Source: Calothrix sp. NIES-4105 (lineage in GTDB: Bacteria; Cyanobacteriota; Cyanobacteriia; Cyanobacteriales; Nostocaceae). Taken from it: a DNA stretch of 64,000 bases. Below the pieces are notes generated by a model. That model did no database searches, was not told the origin of the DNA, and saw only the letters and a list, made by a program, of their open reading frames with translations. A program made the position numbers and the translations under genes. The stretch's first letter is position 1, and every line of letters begins with the position of its first letter. The stretch is taken from positions 1,615,470-1,679,469 of the forward strand of contig NZ_AP018290.1 in NCBI RefSeq assembly GCF_002368415.1. Reading direction: 5' to 3'. Shown piece after piece: positions 27,516 through 35,453 of the stretch.

Positions 27516-27871
27516 CCGAAGCGCTCAATCCTCTTAATTACTGCTTGGACAATATAGTTCTCTCGTTCAGTATCAGAAATATGTTTAGTCAAAAAGTCAT
27601 AGAGACTAATGCCGTTGACTTTTTGCATGAAGGCGTCTAAACCACCCGCAGGAATTACCTGCTGTAAATACTCCTCACAAGTTAAGCGTCGAATTTTGAT
27701 AGTAACATAAAAAGTATCAGCTATCTCAATAGTCGAAGCATCAAAATACCCCCCACGTTTTCTTGGTTTGACTATTCCCGCAAAAGGATACCATCGCTGT
27801 AAAGCTGCAATCGATATGTCATATCTCTGGGCAAGAGTTTTCTGGTTGTACATAACATCGTCATATACCAT
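27506..27871 (-). CDS. Putative HTH protein heading the FtsK-like operon
   Basis: 121 residues, ATG at 27871. The N-terminal segment KTLAQRYDISIAALQRWYPF and KPRKRGGYFDASTIEIADTF looks like a winged helix or MerR-like DNA-binding region; the rest is helical. First gene of a four-gene minus-strand operon (this, IF2_N-like, two-helix membrane protein, FtsK-like). Function not known. Confidence 0.55.
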   Translation of the reverse strand: MVYDDVMYNQKTLAQRYDISIAALQRWYPFAGIVKPRKRGGYFDASTIEIADTFYVTIKIRRLTCEEYLQQVIPAGGLDAFMQKVNGISLYDFLTKHISDTERENYIVQAVIKRIERFGCI

Positions 27872-28794
27872 CTCAATTCCAACTAAGTAACATCATCAAT
27901 CGAATAAATAGCAACCTAAAGATTCACGTAAGGATTTATAAATTATTTTTTAATTCACGTAGTCTATAGGTTTAGCTTGGCTTTAACTCAACTTAAGTTC
28001 AGTTAATCATTAGTTTAAGTTCACAATTGCCAGATTACCTACTAATCACTACATGTGCAAGTAAAACCCAACGTATAGATAAAATAGTTTGCTGCGAGAT
28101 TAATACAAGTAATAATGTTTATTTTAAGAAACGAGTAATATGTATCAATTATTAAAATTTTACATTTTTGGTAGATTTATCCATTATTAGACAAAAAAAA
28201 TCATCTCATTCAAAAGATGGATGCTAATTAAAATTAAATATATAGAACTAAGACAATGTTTTTAAATCTAGTAAATCTAAGCTAATTTGTCCCTTCAATA
28301 TTTTATTGCAGGCGCCTGTAATTATTGTTTTGGCTACTTCGTTTACCGTTTTTGTAAGGATTACTCCAATTCGCGGCGCCTGGAATATCAATGCGAACAT
28401 AAGTACTCAATAGTCATGGTGCCGAATACTTTTTGTATTTAAAAACTAAACGTATTGAATCTGTAATAATGCTATAGGTGCCTTCTTAAAATATTTCATC
28501 GTTTTAGTGTAATAAGAGTAGCAATGTCGTCTGCAACATCTTTGGCTCTTCGGTATTCTGTATCAATTGCTTCACCAAAACAAGTGTCTAGATAGTTTTT
28601 TCCCCAGATTCTTAATTTAGTTCAGGCGCATTTTTTATAGACACTCATTGTAGGCGCAAACACACAACCAACTAACGGTTCTTACTTTGCTTACGGGAGC
28701 GCAGTGAGTGGCGCCACGAGCGAGTGAATAATTATTGCCATAAAGCAAATATCCTCTATACAATATTTCAAAGGGCGCCAACATCAAATAAATC
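27872..28794. other. Spacer with a short coding relic
   Basis: Mostly AT-rich with no gene. On the minus strand 28621-28496 one frame reads LRIWGKNYLDTCFGEAIDTE then YRRAKDVADDIATLITLKR and stops; it has no start and follows an in-frame stop, so it is probably the end of a lost gene. A 68-residue frame at 28635-28841 has no coding character. Confidence 0.35.
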
Positions 28795-29127
28795 TTAGGA
28801 TATGACTCTTTGAAGCTCAAGGTAAATAATTTTTTCCTCAAGATTATCGGTAGCCAAAGCTAGACACTTTTTACTTTCAATGACATCCTTGGCTCTTACG
28901 GGCACGAGCCAGATATCTAACTCATTGCTTAATTCCTCAATTAATGCTTCGTAGCTTTGAATTTCGTTTTCTATCGAGTCTGGGTAAAATATTGCCCCTA
29001 TGAATACCCATTCTGGGCACTCTGGTTCTGCAATTACATGTACAAAACATTTTTCCAGTAGCTCTCTAAATCTACCAGTACAATGATTTTTGATTTTGAT
29101 AGATTTTTTTAAATAGCGTAGAGTCAT
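28795..29127 (-). CDS. Hypothetical protein
   Basis: 110 residues with a basic N-terminus and an acidic helical middle (PDSIENEIQSYEALIEELSN, LDIWLVPVRAKDVIESKKCL). Composition is gene-like, ATG at 29127, no recognised motif. It stands alone among relics. Confidence 0.45.
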   Translation of the reverse strand: MTLRYLKKSIKIKNHCTGRFRELLEKCFVHVIAEPECPEWVFIGAIFYPDSIENEIQSYEALIEELSNELDIWLVPVRAKDVIESKKCLALATDNLEEKIIYLELQRVIS

Positions 29128-29654
29128 TTTACAGAAGTCTAGAATTTAAAAGTGGTTGGCACTTCCACAGTTAAAAAACCATAGAAGTGTCAAAGAGTTT
29201 TATATTCAAGGTCTTTATCGCTGCTAACCCCGTTTTAATCAAATAATCTTAACTTGTATTTAGACTTGTATCGAATTAGTAACAATTCTTAATATTTTAG
29301 AACTTGCATTTAGACTTTGAACTTTTAGAGAAGTGTCAACCTCTCTCTAATTATGGCTTGTGAACTTTGTTCAGGTATTCAGGGGAAGGCGCTAAATCGT
29401 TCAGTACACGGGAGCAGCGCCATGTTGAAAGGAGAGTACTTGGCAAGCAAGTTCATGAATTTGGTAATGGTAAAAATATTCTTAGAGCAGTCTACTATGG
29501 CTGAGTCTTACTGTAACATTTGAGATAGTTTTAGGGTGCCTTGTTTTTCAATACTCTTGGCAAAGAATATTATCAGACTACAATGTACTACAAGGTGGTT
29601 TATTACCTATAGGTTTGTTGGTATTAGTATTGGCGCCTTTAATCACGACCAAAA
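29128..29654. other. Spacer without a confident gene
   Basis: A 56-codon frame at 29353-29523 (+) begins MACELCSGIQGKALNRS, and an overlapping frame reads EFGNGKNILRAVYYG; either may be a relic. No promoter or RNA recognised. Confidence 0.25.
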
Positions 29655-29780
29655 TTACTCGCCTCCAGGTTTAATTCCATCTAGCCACGGACGCAGTATT
29701 TTACCAACAACTTCTATTTCTATCTCATCATTCCGGCGCCGAAAGATAGCGTCAGGTGTGTATGCCTCAAGAGCATTCAT
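29655..29780 (-). CDS. Very small hypothetical ORF or gene relic
   Basis: 41 residues from ATG at 29780 (MNALEAYTPDAIFRRRNDEI, then EVVGKILRPWLDGIKPGGE). Amino acid pattern is protein-like and hydrophilic, suggesting a genuine small protein or the end of a larger lost one. Not recognised. Confidence 0.3.
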   Translation of the reverse strand: MNALEAYTPDAIFRRRNDEIEIEVVGKILRPWLDGIKPGGE

Positions 29781-29958
29781 TCTTTATATCGAACACTTCA
29801 TCGTGCAATATGCGTAGATTTCCAATTTTCTGCTAATTGAGGTTAAATACTTAACACAAATAGCCAATAATTAACAGTATTAATACTTGATTATCGCTCA
29901 TAATTAGAAATAATTATTGAATAGCAGCGTACTACATCTTGAAGTGTGGAATATGGGT

Positions 29959-30525
29959 TTAAAGAAAGGCTTTTAAATTCAACAAATTTAGCTTAATTTT
30001 AGTATCAACTAGCTGATTGCCTACAGGTAATCGACTACCTGTAATCCATGCTTGATTTGGCTGAAATTGATAAATACGGCGAGGTGAATCTCCTTGATAA
30101 TCTTTTAAGGTTCTATTAAATTGCTTGCCCGCGCGCTGCTGCATTAACTCAAAAATTCGCTCAAAGCTGTCTGGATGTAGCTCAGATGCAGTTCCAGAAA
30201 AATATACACCACCACATGTGCCCTCTGATACTGAAGAGTCGTAAATAGCAATTGCTACCCTACCGCAGTTACTATAAATATTTTGTGAGTGCTGCGATAT
30301 TACTGCGGAAGACCAGTAAATATTTAAATCATTGTCATATACAAAAAATACAGGGGATGCCCAAGGTAATCCTTCTTGAGAACAAGTAGACAATGTACAA
30401 TAAAGAATGCTCGAAATAATTTTATAAGCGTTCTCAAGCACTTCAGGTTTATTAGAATCAAAAGTATTTAACCAAGCATTTTTAACTGATGGTAGTGTAC
30501 CCAAGATTATATTTGTCATATACAT
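29959..30525 (-). CDS. Pyridoxamine 5'-phosphate oxidase-fold (FMN split-barrel) protein
   Basis: 188 residues. YCTLSTCSQEGLPWASPVFF and NDLNIYWSSAVISQHSQNI, then GRVAIAIYDSS and GVYFSGTASEL give the split-barrel pattern of PNPOx-like flavin or F420-binding proteins. No catalytic motif of true PdxH is evident, so a general flavin reductase or binding role is likely. It lies 30 bp after the PAS-like gene in one operon. Confidence 0.75.
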   Translation of the reverse strand: MYMTNIILGTLPSVKNAWLNTFDSNKPEVLENAYKIISSILYCTLSTCSQEGLPWASPVFFVYDNDLNIYWSSAVISQHSQNIYSNCGRVAIAIYDSSVSEGTCGGVYFSGTASELHPDSFERIFELMQQRAGKQFNRTLKDYQGDSPRRIYQFQPNQAWITGSRLPVGNQLVDTKIKLNLLNLKAFL

Positions 30526-30555
30526 TTAATTAGATTTGATTTACAATCGGAAAAA

Positions 30556-31326
30556 TCATTGTCGAACCACAACTTGTGGTGGCGCCGCTATTTGCTCAAC
30601 ACCTATGTTTTGTGAGACATAATACGAAACGCCGTAATCGTCACGAATTGACCGATAACAATTAGTGAACCTACGCCAATCCAAACCATCTTTAGATACT
30701 CCACGAAAAGAAAACTCTAAAATAGAATGTTGGTTATTAGGCTCTAATGCTAATTGAGCTTCTCTTTCAAAAGCTTCCAAATCAGGCAGATACCAGTAGT
30801 CTTTACGTTTTCGCTGTACACCCTCTTGTAAATCAGAACCTTTAATAAGAGCAGCACTCGATTCAGACAAAGCTACTTGCCGTTCGTCAGTACAACGCAC
30901 TAACCCGTACTTACGTTCTGGATACTCGCAAAACTCAAACAAAACTCTTAAAATTGGTAACGACAGCTTCATCTGACCAATTTGTATGCCAGGAACTATT
31001 ATCAAGGGCATTGCATTAGTAACCTGCATTGTAGATAACCCTTTAAATCTCAGATTTGAATTTATGGGAATTTGATAATGGCGAGAAGAATCTTCCCAAA
31101 AAATATTGACCTGCTCAAACTGCCATTTCTTTGTAAAATCATAAACATTAGCAAAAAATTTACGTAGGAAAGTAGCAGACTTTTGGGTACGAGTTAGTAT
31201 CTTGACAACTTTATTATCAACAAATATCTGAGTATCCTCTGTAATAGGTAGCTCTTTCTTAAAGATACAAGCTTCATGCTGTTTAACTACAGAGTAAGCA
31301 TTATTAAGAATATTATCAAATTTCAC
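30556..31326 (-). CDS. Hypothetical, possible PAS-like sensor domain
   Basis: 256 residues. The start is GTG at 31326, overlapping the TGA of the preceding truncated gene (GTGA), a translational-coupling arrangement. The middle (LRFKGLSTMQVTNAMPLIIV, SESSAALIKGSDLQEGVQRK) and end (SFRGVSKDGLDWRRFTNCYR) vaguely resemble a PAS domain and its PAC extension. No histidine kinase or output domain is attached. Assignment is weak. Confidence 0.5.
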   Translation of the reverse strand: MKFDNILNNAYSVVKQHEACIFKKELPITEDTQIFVDNKVVKILTRTQKSATFLRKFFANVYDFTKKWQFEQVNIFWEDSSRHYQIPINSNLRFKGLSTMQVTNAMPLIIVPGIQIGQMKLSLPILRVLFEFCEYPERKYGLVRCTDERQVALSESSAALIKGSDLQEGVQRKRKDYWYLPDLEAFEREAQLALEPNNQHSILEFSFRGVSKDGLDWRRFTNCYRSIRDDYGVSYYVSQNIGVEQIAAPPQVVVRQ

Positions 31327-31526
31327 TGATGCATCACCTTCCCATTTGAACTACCATTGCCAAATTGTTTTTCTCTTAACTCCAAAAGTTCGGTTGCTTC
31401 ATAAATACTTCCATCATCTTTAGTTAAAACAGATGGTAAAGCGTATATATCGTCGTCTTCAGGGCTATTACCTGATAAAATTGATAGTATATTTTCTACA
31501 GATATATGAGCAGCATTCGCTAAATT
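31323..31526 (-). pseudogene. 5'-truncated gene upstream of the PAS-like gene
   Basis: Minus-strand frame reading NLANAAHISVENILSILSGN, then YALPSVLTKDDGSIYEATEL and ending KVMHQ. There is no start codon; an in-frame stop sits at 31527-31529. It resembles the end of an Xre-type helix-turn-helix protein. Sequence on the other side belongs to a different, oppositely oriented fragment, so a recombination junction lies near 31527-31560. Confidence 0.5.
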
Positions 31527-31567
31527 TTATACTGTATAAAATCTTTTTTATTGCTGAGAATGTTACT

Positions 31568-31918
31568 GTGGCGCCTTCTGCTGAGGAACAAGAAACATTA
31601 GTACTGATTGAAAAGTTAGAGTCAGCTACAAGTTATTACCAAATTAGAAGCGCATTATATCGTCATCAGGTTGTTAAAGATAAAGCTTGGGAGCCAGATC
31701 GCGAAGCAGAAAAAACCAGAATTGAGGAATTATTGCCTCTGCAAGTAAAAGCTTTAAACAAAGCCTTAGAATCAAACTTGATTGTAGATTACTACGAGCT
31801 AGAAACAGGGTCATTCCAAATATTCATTGAAGGTGAAGATAGACCCGTAAACATTAGCAAGTCGAGCATAGTTAGTTGGCTTAAAGAGCAAGAGCGAATT
31901 AACTCCTTCACGATTTAA
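31568..31918 (+). CDS. Hypothetical protein, probably 5'-truncated
   Basis: Open frame continues upstream to 31433, but that part is antisense to the relic on the other strand and looks noncoding. The first plausible start is GTG at 31568, giving 116 helical residues (EKLESATSYYQIRSALYRHQ, EELLPLQVKALNKALESNLI). Unknown function; 41 bp before a frameshifted antitoxin-like gene. Confidence 0.4.
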   Translation: MAPSAEEQETLVLIEKLESATSYYQIRSALYRHQVVKDKAWEPDREAEKTRIEELLPLQVKALNKALESNLIVDYYELETGSFQIFIEGEDRPVNISKSSIVSWLKEQERINSFTI

Positions 31919-31959
31919 GTAATCCGTCAAGTATTTCTTCGTTGTAAGGAGCCGAAGTC

Positions 31960-32209
31960 ATGAGAGTAATTGACCTTTCAGCAACAAAAGCTAATCTAAC
32001 AGAAATATTGTCAATGGCATCTGATGAAGCGATTATTATTAGAACACCCGAAGGGCGGAAATTTATGATACCAAAGGTAGATGATTTTACACACTCCTGT
32101 TGCTCTAACCGCTCAAAATCAAGAACTGATGGAATTTTTTGCTCGTCGCTCAGAAGAAATAAATCAGCACAACATTAGTAAAGTTAGAGAGATGTTAAAT
32201 CAAGAATAA
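31960..32209 (+). pseudogene. Phd/YefM-like antitoxin, frameshifted
   Basis: ATG at 31960 with GTAAGGAG seven bases upstream. Residues 1-43 (MRVIDLSATKANLTEILSMA, EAIIIRTPEGRKFMI) look like a small antitoxin of the prevent-host-death type. Near 32090 the frame breaks; one base later another frame continues as TPVALTAQNQELMEFFARRS then EEINQHNISKVREMLNQE to the TAA at 32207-32209. One inserted base in the ACACAC tract would explain it. No toxin gene follows. Confidence 0.6.
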
Positions 32210-32296
32210 TTTATACATGGAGTAAATCACTGTCAGCGCATAGGGCACTGATTATAAAGACGCTGAAATACTTGGCACCGTTTACAAAAGTTTTTA

Positions 32297-32875
32297 CTAG
32301 TTATATACAGTCTGATAATGTGTATTCAATTGTAAATTAATAAAGTCAATTGTATCGGCTTGATTTTTATAATAATTATCACAGTATTCACCTAGTAAAA
32401 CCTGTTTAATTAGCGATTGTGCCATTTCATCGGTAATATCATGTTTCAAAATTTCATACTTACAAATTAAAGTATCTTTTTCAAGTTCAAGTACGGGGAT
32501 TTTTATAACTTCAGTTTTGGGCTGGTTATAACCATTAATACTGCGTTGCAATACAACGTAATATCCAGGTATTGTTGCTTCAGTATATACTCCTTCATAT
32601 TGGGTAGTATCTATATGGTCAAGCCCTTCCCAGTGGTTATTGGGTTTAACCATGACTTCGCCTAATTTCAAACCTTCTGTATCAGACACGTAACGTGTAG
32701 GATGGGTAGTAAGAACTGTTTCTAAGGCATAAAGTACTTCTGTAACAGTAGGTTTGCGAGAAAATCTGTCCTCATAAGCTGTTGATATTCGCTTTAATGC
32801 TAGCATCATCTCATCAACAGGCTCATCACCACTCATACCTGTAGTGCCGTTGCGCTCAAATTCTTCCCATGCCAT
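32297..32875 (-). CDS. Putative immunity protein for the Hint/GIY-YIG toxin
   Basis: 192 residues from ATG at 32875, chosen because GGGAG lies about ten bases upstream; a TTG at 32947 would overlap the toxin gene by seven bases. Acidic, soluble, no signal peptide (DEMMLALKRISTAYEDRFSR, PTVTEVLYALETVLTTHPTR). Position directly downstream of a polymorphic-toxin gene on the same strand, 65 bp away, is the usual place for the cognate immunity gene. The assignment rests on position and composition, not on a recognised family. Confidence 0.55.
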   Translation of the reverse strand: MAWEEFERNGTTGMSGDEPVDEMMLALKRISTAYEDRFSRKPTVTEVLYALETVLTTHPTRYVSDTEGLKLGEVMVKPNNHWEGLDHIDTTQYEGVYTEATIPGYYVVLQRSINGYNQPKTEVIKIPVLELEKDTLICKYEILKHDITDEMAQSLIKQVLLGEYCDNYYKNQADTIDFINLQLNTHYQTVYN

Positions 32876-32940
32876 AGTTTTAACTCCCACTCTTAATTCA
32901 ATAATCACTTTACAGGTCTGATTATCCAAATATATATAGC

Positions 32941-33867
32941 TCAACAATATTTTTCAATCAATTGATTAATTTTTTCATCACCCATAGGTTCAATGATGTT
33001 CTTAAGTTTATCTTTACCTCCTAGCTCATCATAAATGCGACGTTCGTGAAAGTACATTTGGTCATCTGTAAGCCCATCTATGACTACCTCAAGTTTCATA
33101 TCTATTTTAAAACCATATTTTTCGGGTTTTTTGACGGCTTCATCATGATGCTGAGATTCCCGGTCTAATAAGTCTTGTTTTGTTTTCCCTACATAAATAA
33201 TGTTCCCTTCTGGGTCGCGACCAATATAGATTTTACCCAACGGTACTTCTGAAGCATTATGAACGAGAAAGCCTTCAAAACCAACAAAGTAGGTGTGAAA
33301 GTCAGCTACCGTAAGATTGTATGTATCTTGCTCTACAACTGTTATAGTATCTATATTTTTAACCTCGCAGACTCCGGAGATAAGTGTCCATAGCAGCATA
33401 CCTGGCTCCAAATATTTTGCTGCAACCCATTGTTTTGTGTTTTCTATCCAAAATCTATGGCAGCTGGTAACGTAAATACTATCACAGTTAGTTAAAATTT
33501 TAACGATTTGTACTGTTTTACTACGTAAAAGTGCTGTTACCGATTTATAGCAAATCGTCTTTTCTACTTCGTTAAAGGACAGTACAGTCATGTGTGGAGT
33601 AAGTGATTCAATTGGAACCAACCCCGATGCAGTTACAACAAGAGTTCCTTCAGGGAAGCAGGGTATTTCCCGCTGTCCACTGAAAATAGAAAAATCTGGA
33701 ATTGGTTCGGGACGACGTGGATATTGTTTTGATTCTGGGTCGTAGTAATATTTTTCTGGATTTGCTCTCACGTTCGGAGGAGGATTACCCCCTTGTAAGA
33801 TACGTTCTGAAATTGAAATTTTCCCCTCTGGTATTTCCCGTTCTTGGTTGTTAGCTTCATTTGTCAT
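32941..33867 (-). CDS. Polymorphic toxin: Hint domain plus GIY-YIG-like nuclease
   Basis: 308 residues, ATG at 33867. Residues 1-69 are a Pro-rich lead with no secretion or RHS/filamentous domain. Residues 70-204 are a Hint (hedgehog/intein-like) autoprocessing domain: catalytic Cys70 in PCFPEGTLVVTASGLVPIES, TSCHRFW as the B-block, TYNLTVADFHTYFVG, and terminal VHN (202-204). Residues 205-308 look like a GIY-YIG endonuclease: KIYIGRD and IIYVGKT strands, Arg236, His240 and Glu275 in HERRIYDELGG. Hint domains in such toxins free the C-terminal effector. The lack of a delivery domain suggests an orphan toxin cassette or a truncated gene. Confidence 0.8.
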   Translation of the reverse strand: MTNEANNQEREIPEGKISISERILQGGNPPPNVRANPEKYYYDPESKQYPRRPEPIPDFSIFSGQREIPCFPEGTLVVTASGLVPIESLTPHMTVLSFNEVEKTICYKSVTALLRSKTVQIVKILTNCDSIYVTSCHRFWIENTKQWVAAKYLEPGMLLWTLISGVCEVKNIDTITVVEQDTYNLTVADFHTYFVGFEGFLVHNASEVPLGKIYIGRDPEGNIIYVGKTKQDLLDRESQHHDEAVKKPEKYGFKIDMKLEVVIDGLTDDQMYFHERRIYDELGGKDKLKNIIEPMGDEKINQLIEKYC

Positions 33868-34146
33868 ACAGTTTAATTTTATTAAGCTATAATTATTGGT
33901 GATTACAATAGTTATACATAAATTACACCATTCACGCTATGTGCTATAAAAGTTTACTATTGAATTAAATATTATTTTTAATATTGCTACCTAGAAACAG
34001 TAGAAACCATAAATTAGCAATTATTCACCAGAATTTAAATTAATGAAAGTAATGTTTGAAATATGGTCTGTACCAATACCATTAGCATTGCGTCAACAAC
34101 TTATTGCTGATGGTTTGGAGCAATACTTAACTTTGATGCTTGATAT
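33868..34146. other. Spacer with a 35-codon frame
   Basis: AT-rich. A + strand frame at 34044-34150 reads MKVMFEIWSVPIPLALRQQL and ends EQYLTLMLDI; it may be a fragment of a lost gene. Otherwise nothing recognised. Confidence 0.25.
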
Positions 34147-34546
34147 TTAGTCAACCGCCAAGACTTTATATACGGCATCAATGGGGTCGGTATAAAAAGA
34201 AGTTTGGAATTTAGCAAAAAGCTCTGGTGGGACGCTCACCAAGTCAACCGCGCTAGACATCGGTAGTAATATACGTTTGGCGCCTGCATCAAATGTGACT
34301 TGCAAACTACCAGCACTCCAGAGCGAACTGGGCTAATTGTACCACCGAGGTCATTTCACCAAATATTGCTAGCTGTGTTTGAACGCTGCGTTTTAGACAA
34401 ACCGAGCATAAGGATATAAACAGAATTAGTCCGCTTTCGTCTGGGACACCAACCCCTTGTAAGTCTAATAACTGAACTAAGAAATCAAAATTATTTGGGT
34501 AAATCTTCGCACTGACTCGCTCTTCGTTAGCTTTAAAGTAATTCAA
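34147..34546 (-). pseudogene. BrxL (BREX Lon-like) C-terminal relic, frameshifted
   Basis: The minus strand reads KIYPNNFDFLVQLLDLQGVG, VPDESGLILFISLCSVCLKR, QTQLAIFGEMT, then after a frame break LQVTFDAGAKRILLPMSSAV and FAKFQTSFYTDPIDAVYKVL ending VD. This is the C-terminal Lon-like proteolytic region of BrxL, including the GAKRxLLP block, from a BREX phage-defence system. The N-terminal AAA+ part and all other brx genes are missing from the window. Confidence 0.75.
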
Positions 34547-34697
34547 GGCAATGTTGGCGCTACTGAAAGAAAAACAGCATTGGTGTTTTTAAACTAGGGT
34601 GAAGTTCAAATTATGTCTGAAAAATTTCCCAATTTGCGTGGTTAGTGTAGAATATTGCGATTAATAACGTCATATATTTGGATTAACTTGTACAAAT

Positions 34698-35453
34698 ATG
34701 AACCAAATTGAGCTGTACCGCATCAAGCCTTTCTTTGACTGGTGGAGACGAAAACAGGCATTTATAAATAGTTTAGACCTTAGCGAGCAAAGGTATGAAG
34801 CCAACGCACTGCTTTATACCTCACTGGATGCCCTCTCCAATCACTGGGCTAAGAGTATTCGTAAGGGGAAGTATGACAAAAGTGGCAAGCGGATTATTTT
34901 TAATGCCTTTCTGGCTAGTTACGGCGGTGATATTTTTAAGCTTGTTTCGCTGCCGGATGTCTGGCACCGTGTGACACAGGGAGAAGTGTCAAAATTGCCT
35001 ATGGATGTCTCTGTATTCTTGCGTGCGATTGGAGGATGTAAGGCTACTTCTGCCTTATATGAGTATGAAGACGATTTAGATATGGATGCGTACACAACTC
35101 GCTCTATATCAGACGATTTAAGCTTGGATGATATCGTCAACCAAACCCTCACAAGTTCCCCTAATGCAATTCAAAGCCAGCTAGAAGAATGGCTTGTCTA
35201 TTCCCAGTATGGCGCAATTGTCTATAAGCAACTGCGAAATGCATACATTCATGAAGGACAACCAGGAAAAAGAACGCATGACTTTAAGTTGTGCGACTGG
35301 GAAGAAAAACCAACGTACCGCAGTTCGGTATACGGCACGCCCCCAGTAATGGGCTTTAGCGTGGAATTTATGCTAGGTGTGCTTAAACAATGTATAGATG
35401 AGTTTGAAGCTGAAGCTTTAAAACTGCAAATTGATCCGGCACCTTCCAAATGA
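34698..35453 (+). CDS. Hypothetical protein with HEPN-like RX4H motif
   Basis: 251 residues. The N-terminal helix EANALLYTSLDALSNHWAKS and the segment LRNAYIHEG (Arg180, His185) fit the pattern of HEPN domains, whose R-X4-6-H motif forms the RNase active site in many toxin and abortive-infection proteins. Between them is an acidic region (YEYEDDLDMDAY). No membrane segment. Stands next to a BREX relic and a toxin gene. HEPN assignment is by motif and helix pattern only. Confidence 0.5.
   Translation: MNQIELYRIKPFFDWWRRKQAFINSLDLSEQRYEANALLYTSLDALSNHWAKSIRKGKYDKSGKRIIFNAFLASYGGDIFKLVSLPDVWHRVTQGEVSKLPMDVSVFLRAIGGCKATSALYEYEDDLDMDAYTTRSISDDLSLDDIVNQTLTSSPNAIQSQLEEWLVYSQYGAIVYKQLRNAYIHEGQPGKRTHDFKLCDWEEKPTYRSSVYGTPPVMGFSVEFMLGVLKQCIDEFEAEALKLQIDPAPSK

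Noticed and set aside
28635..28841. 68-codon minus-strand frame
   Set aside because: Cys- and Tyr-rich chance translation overlapping a better gene (28795-29127); no start signal.
29536..29817. 93-codon + strand frame
   Set aside because: Composition is not protein-like and the opposite strand holds a better small frame at 29655-29780.
31433..31567. Upstream extension of the hypothetical gene at 31568
   Set aside because: This part is antisense to a recognisable truncated gene and its translation (RRLQGYYLIKLIVYFLQ) looks accidental.
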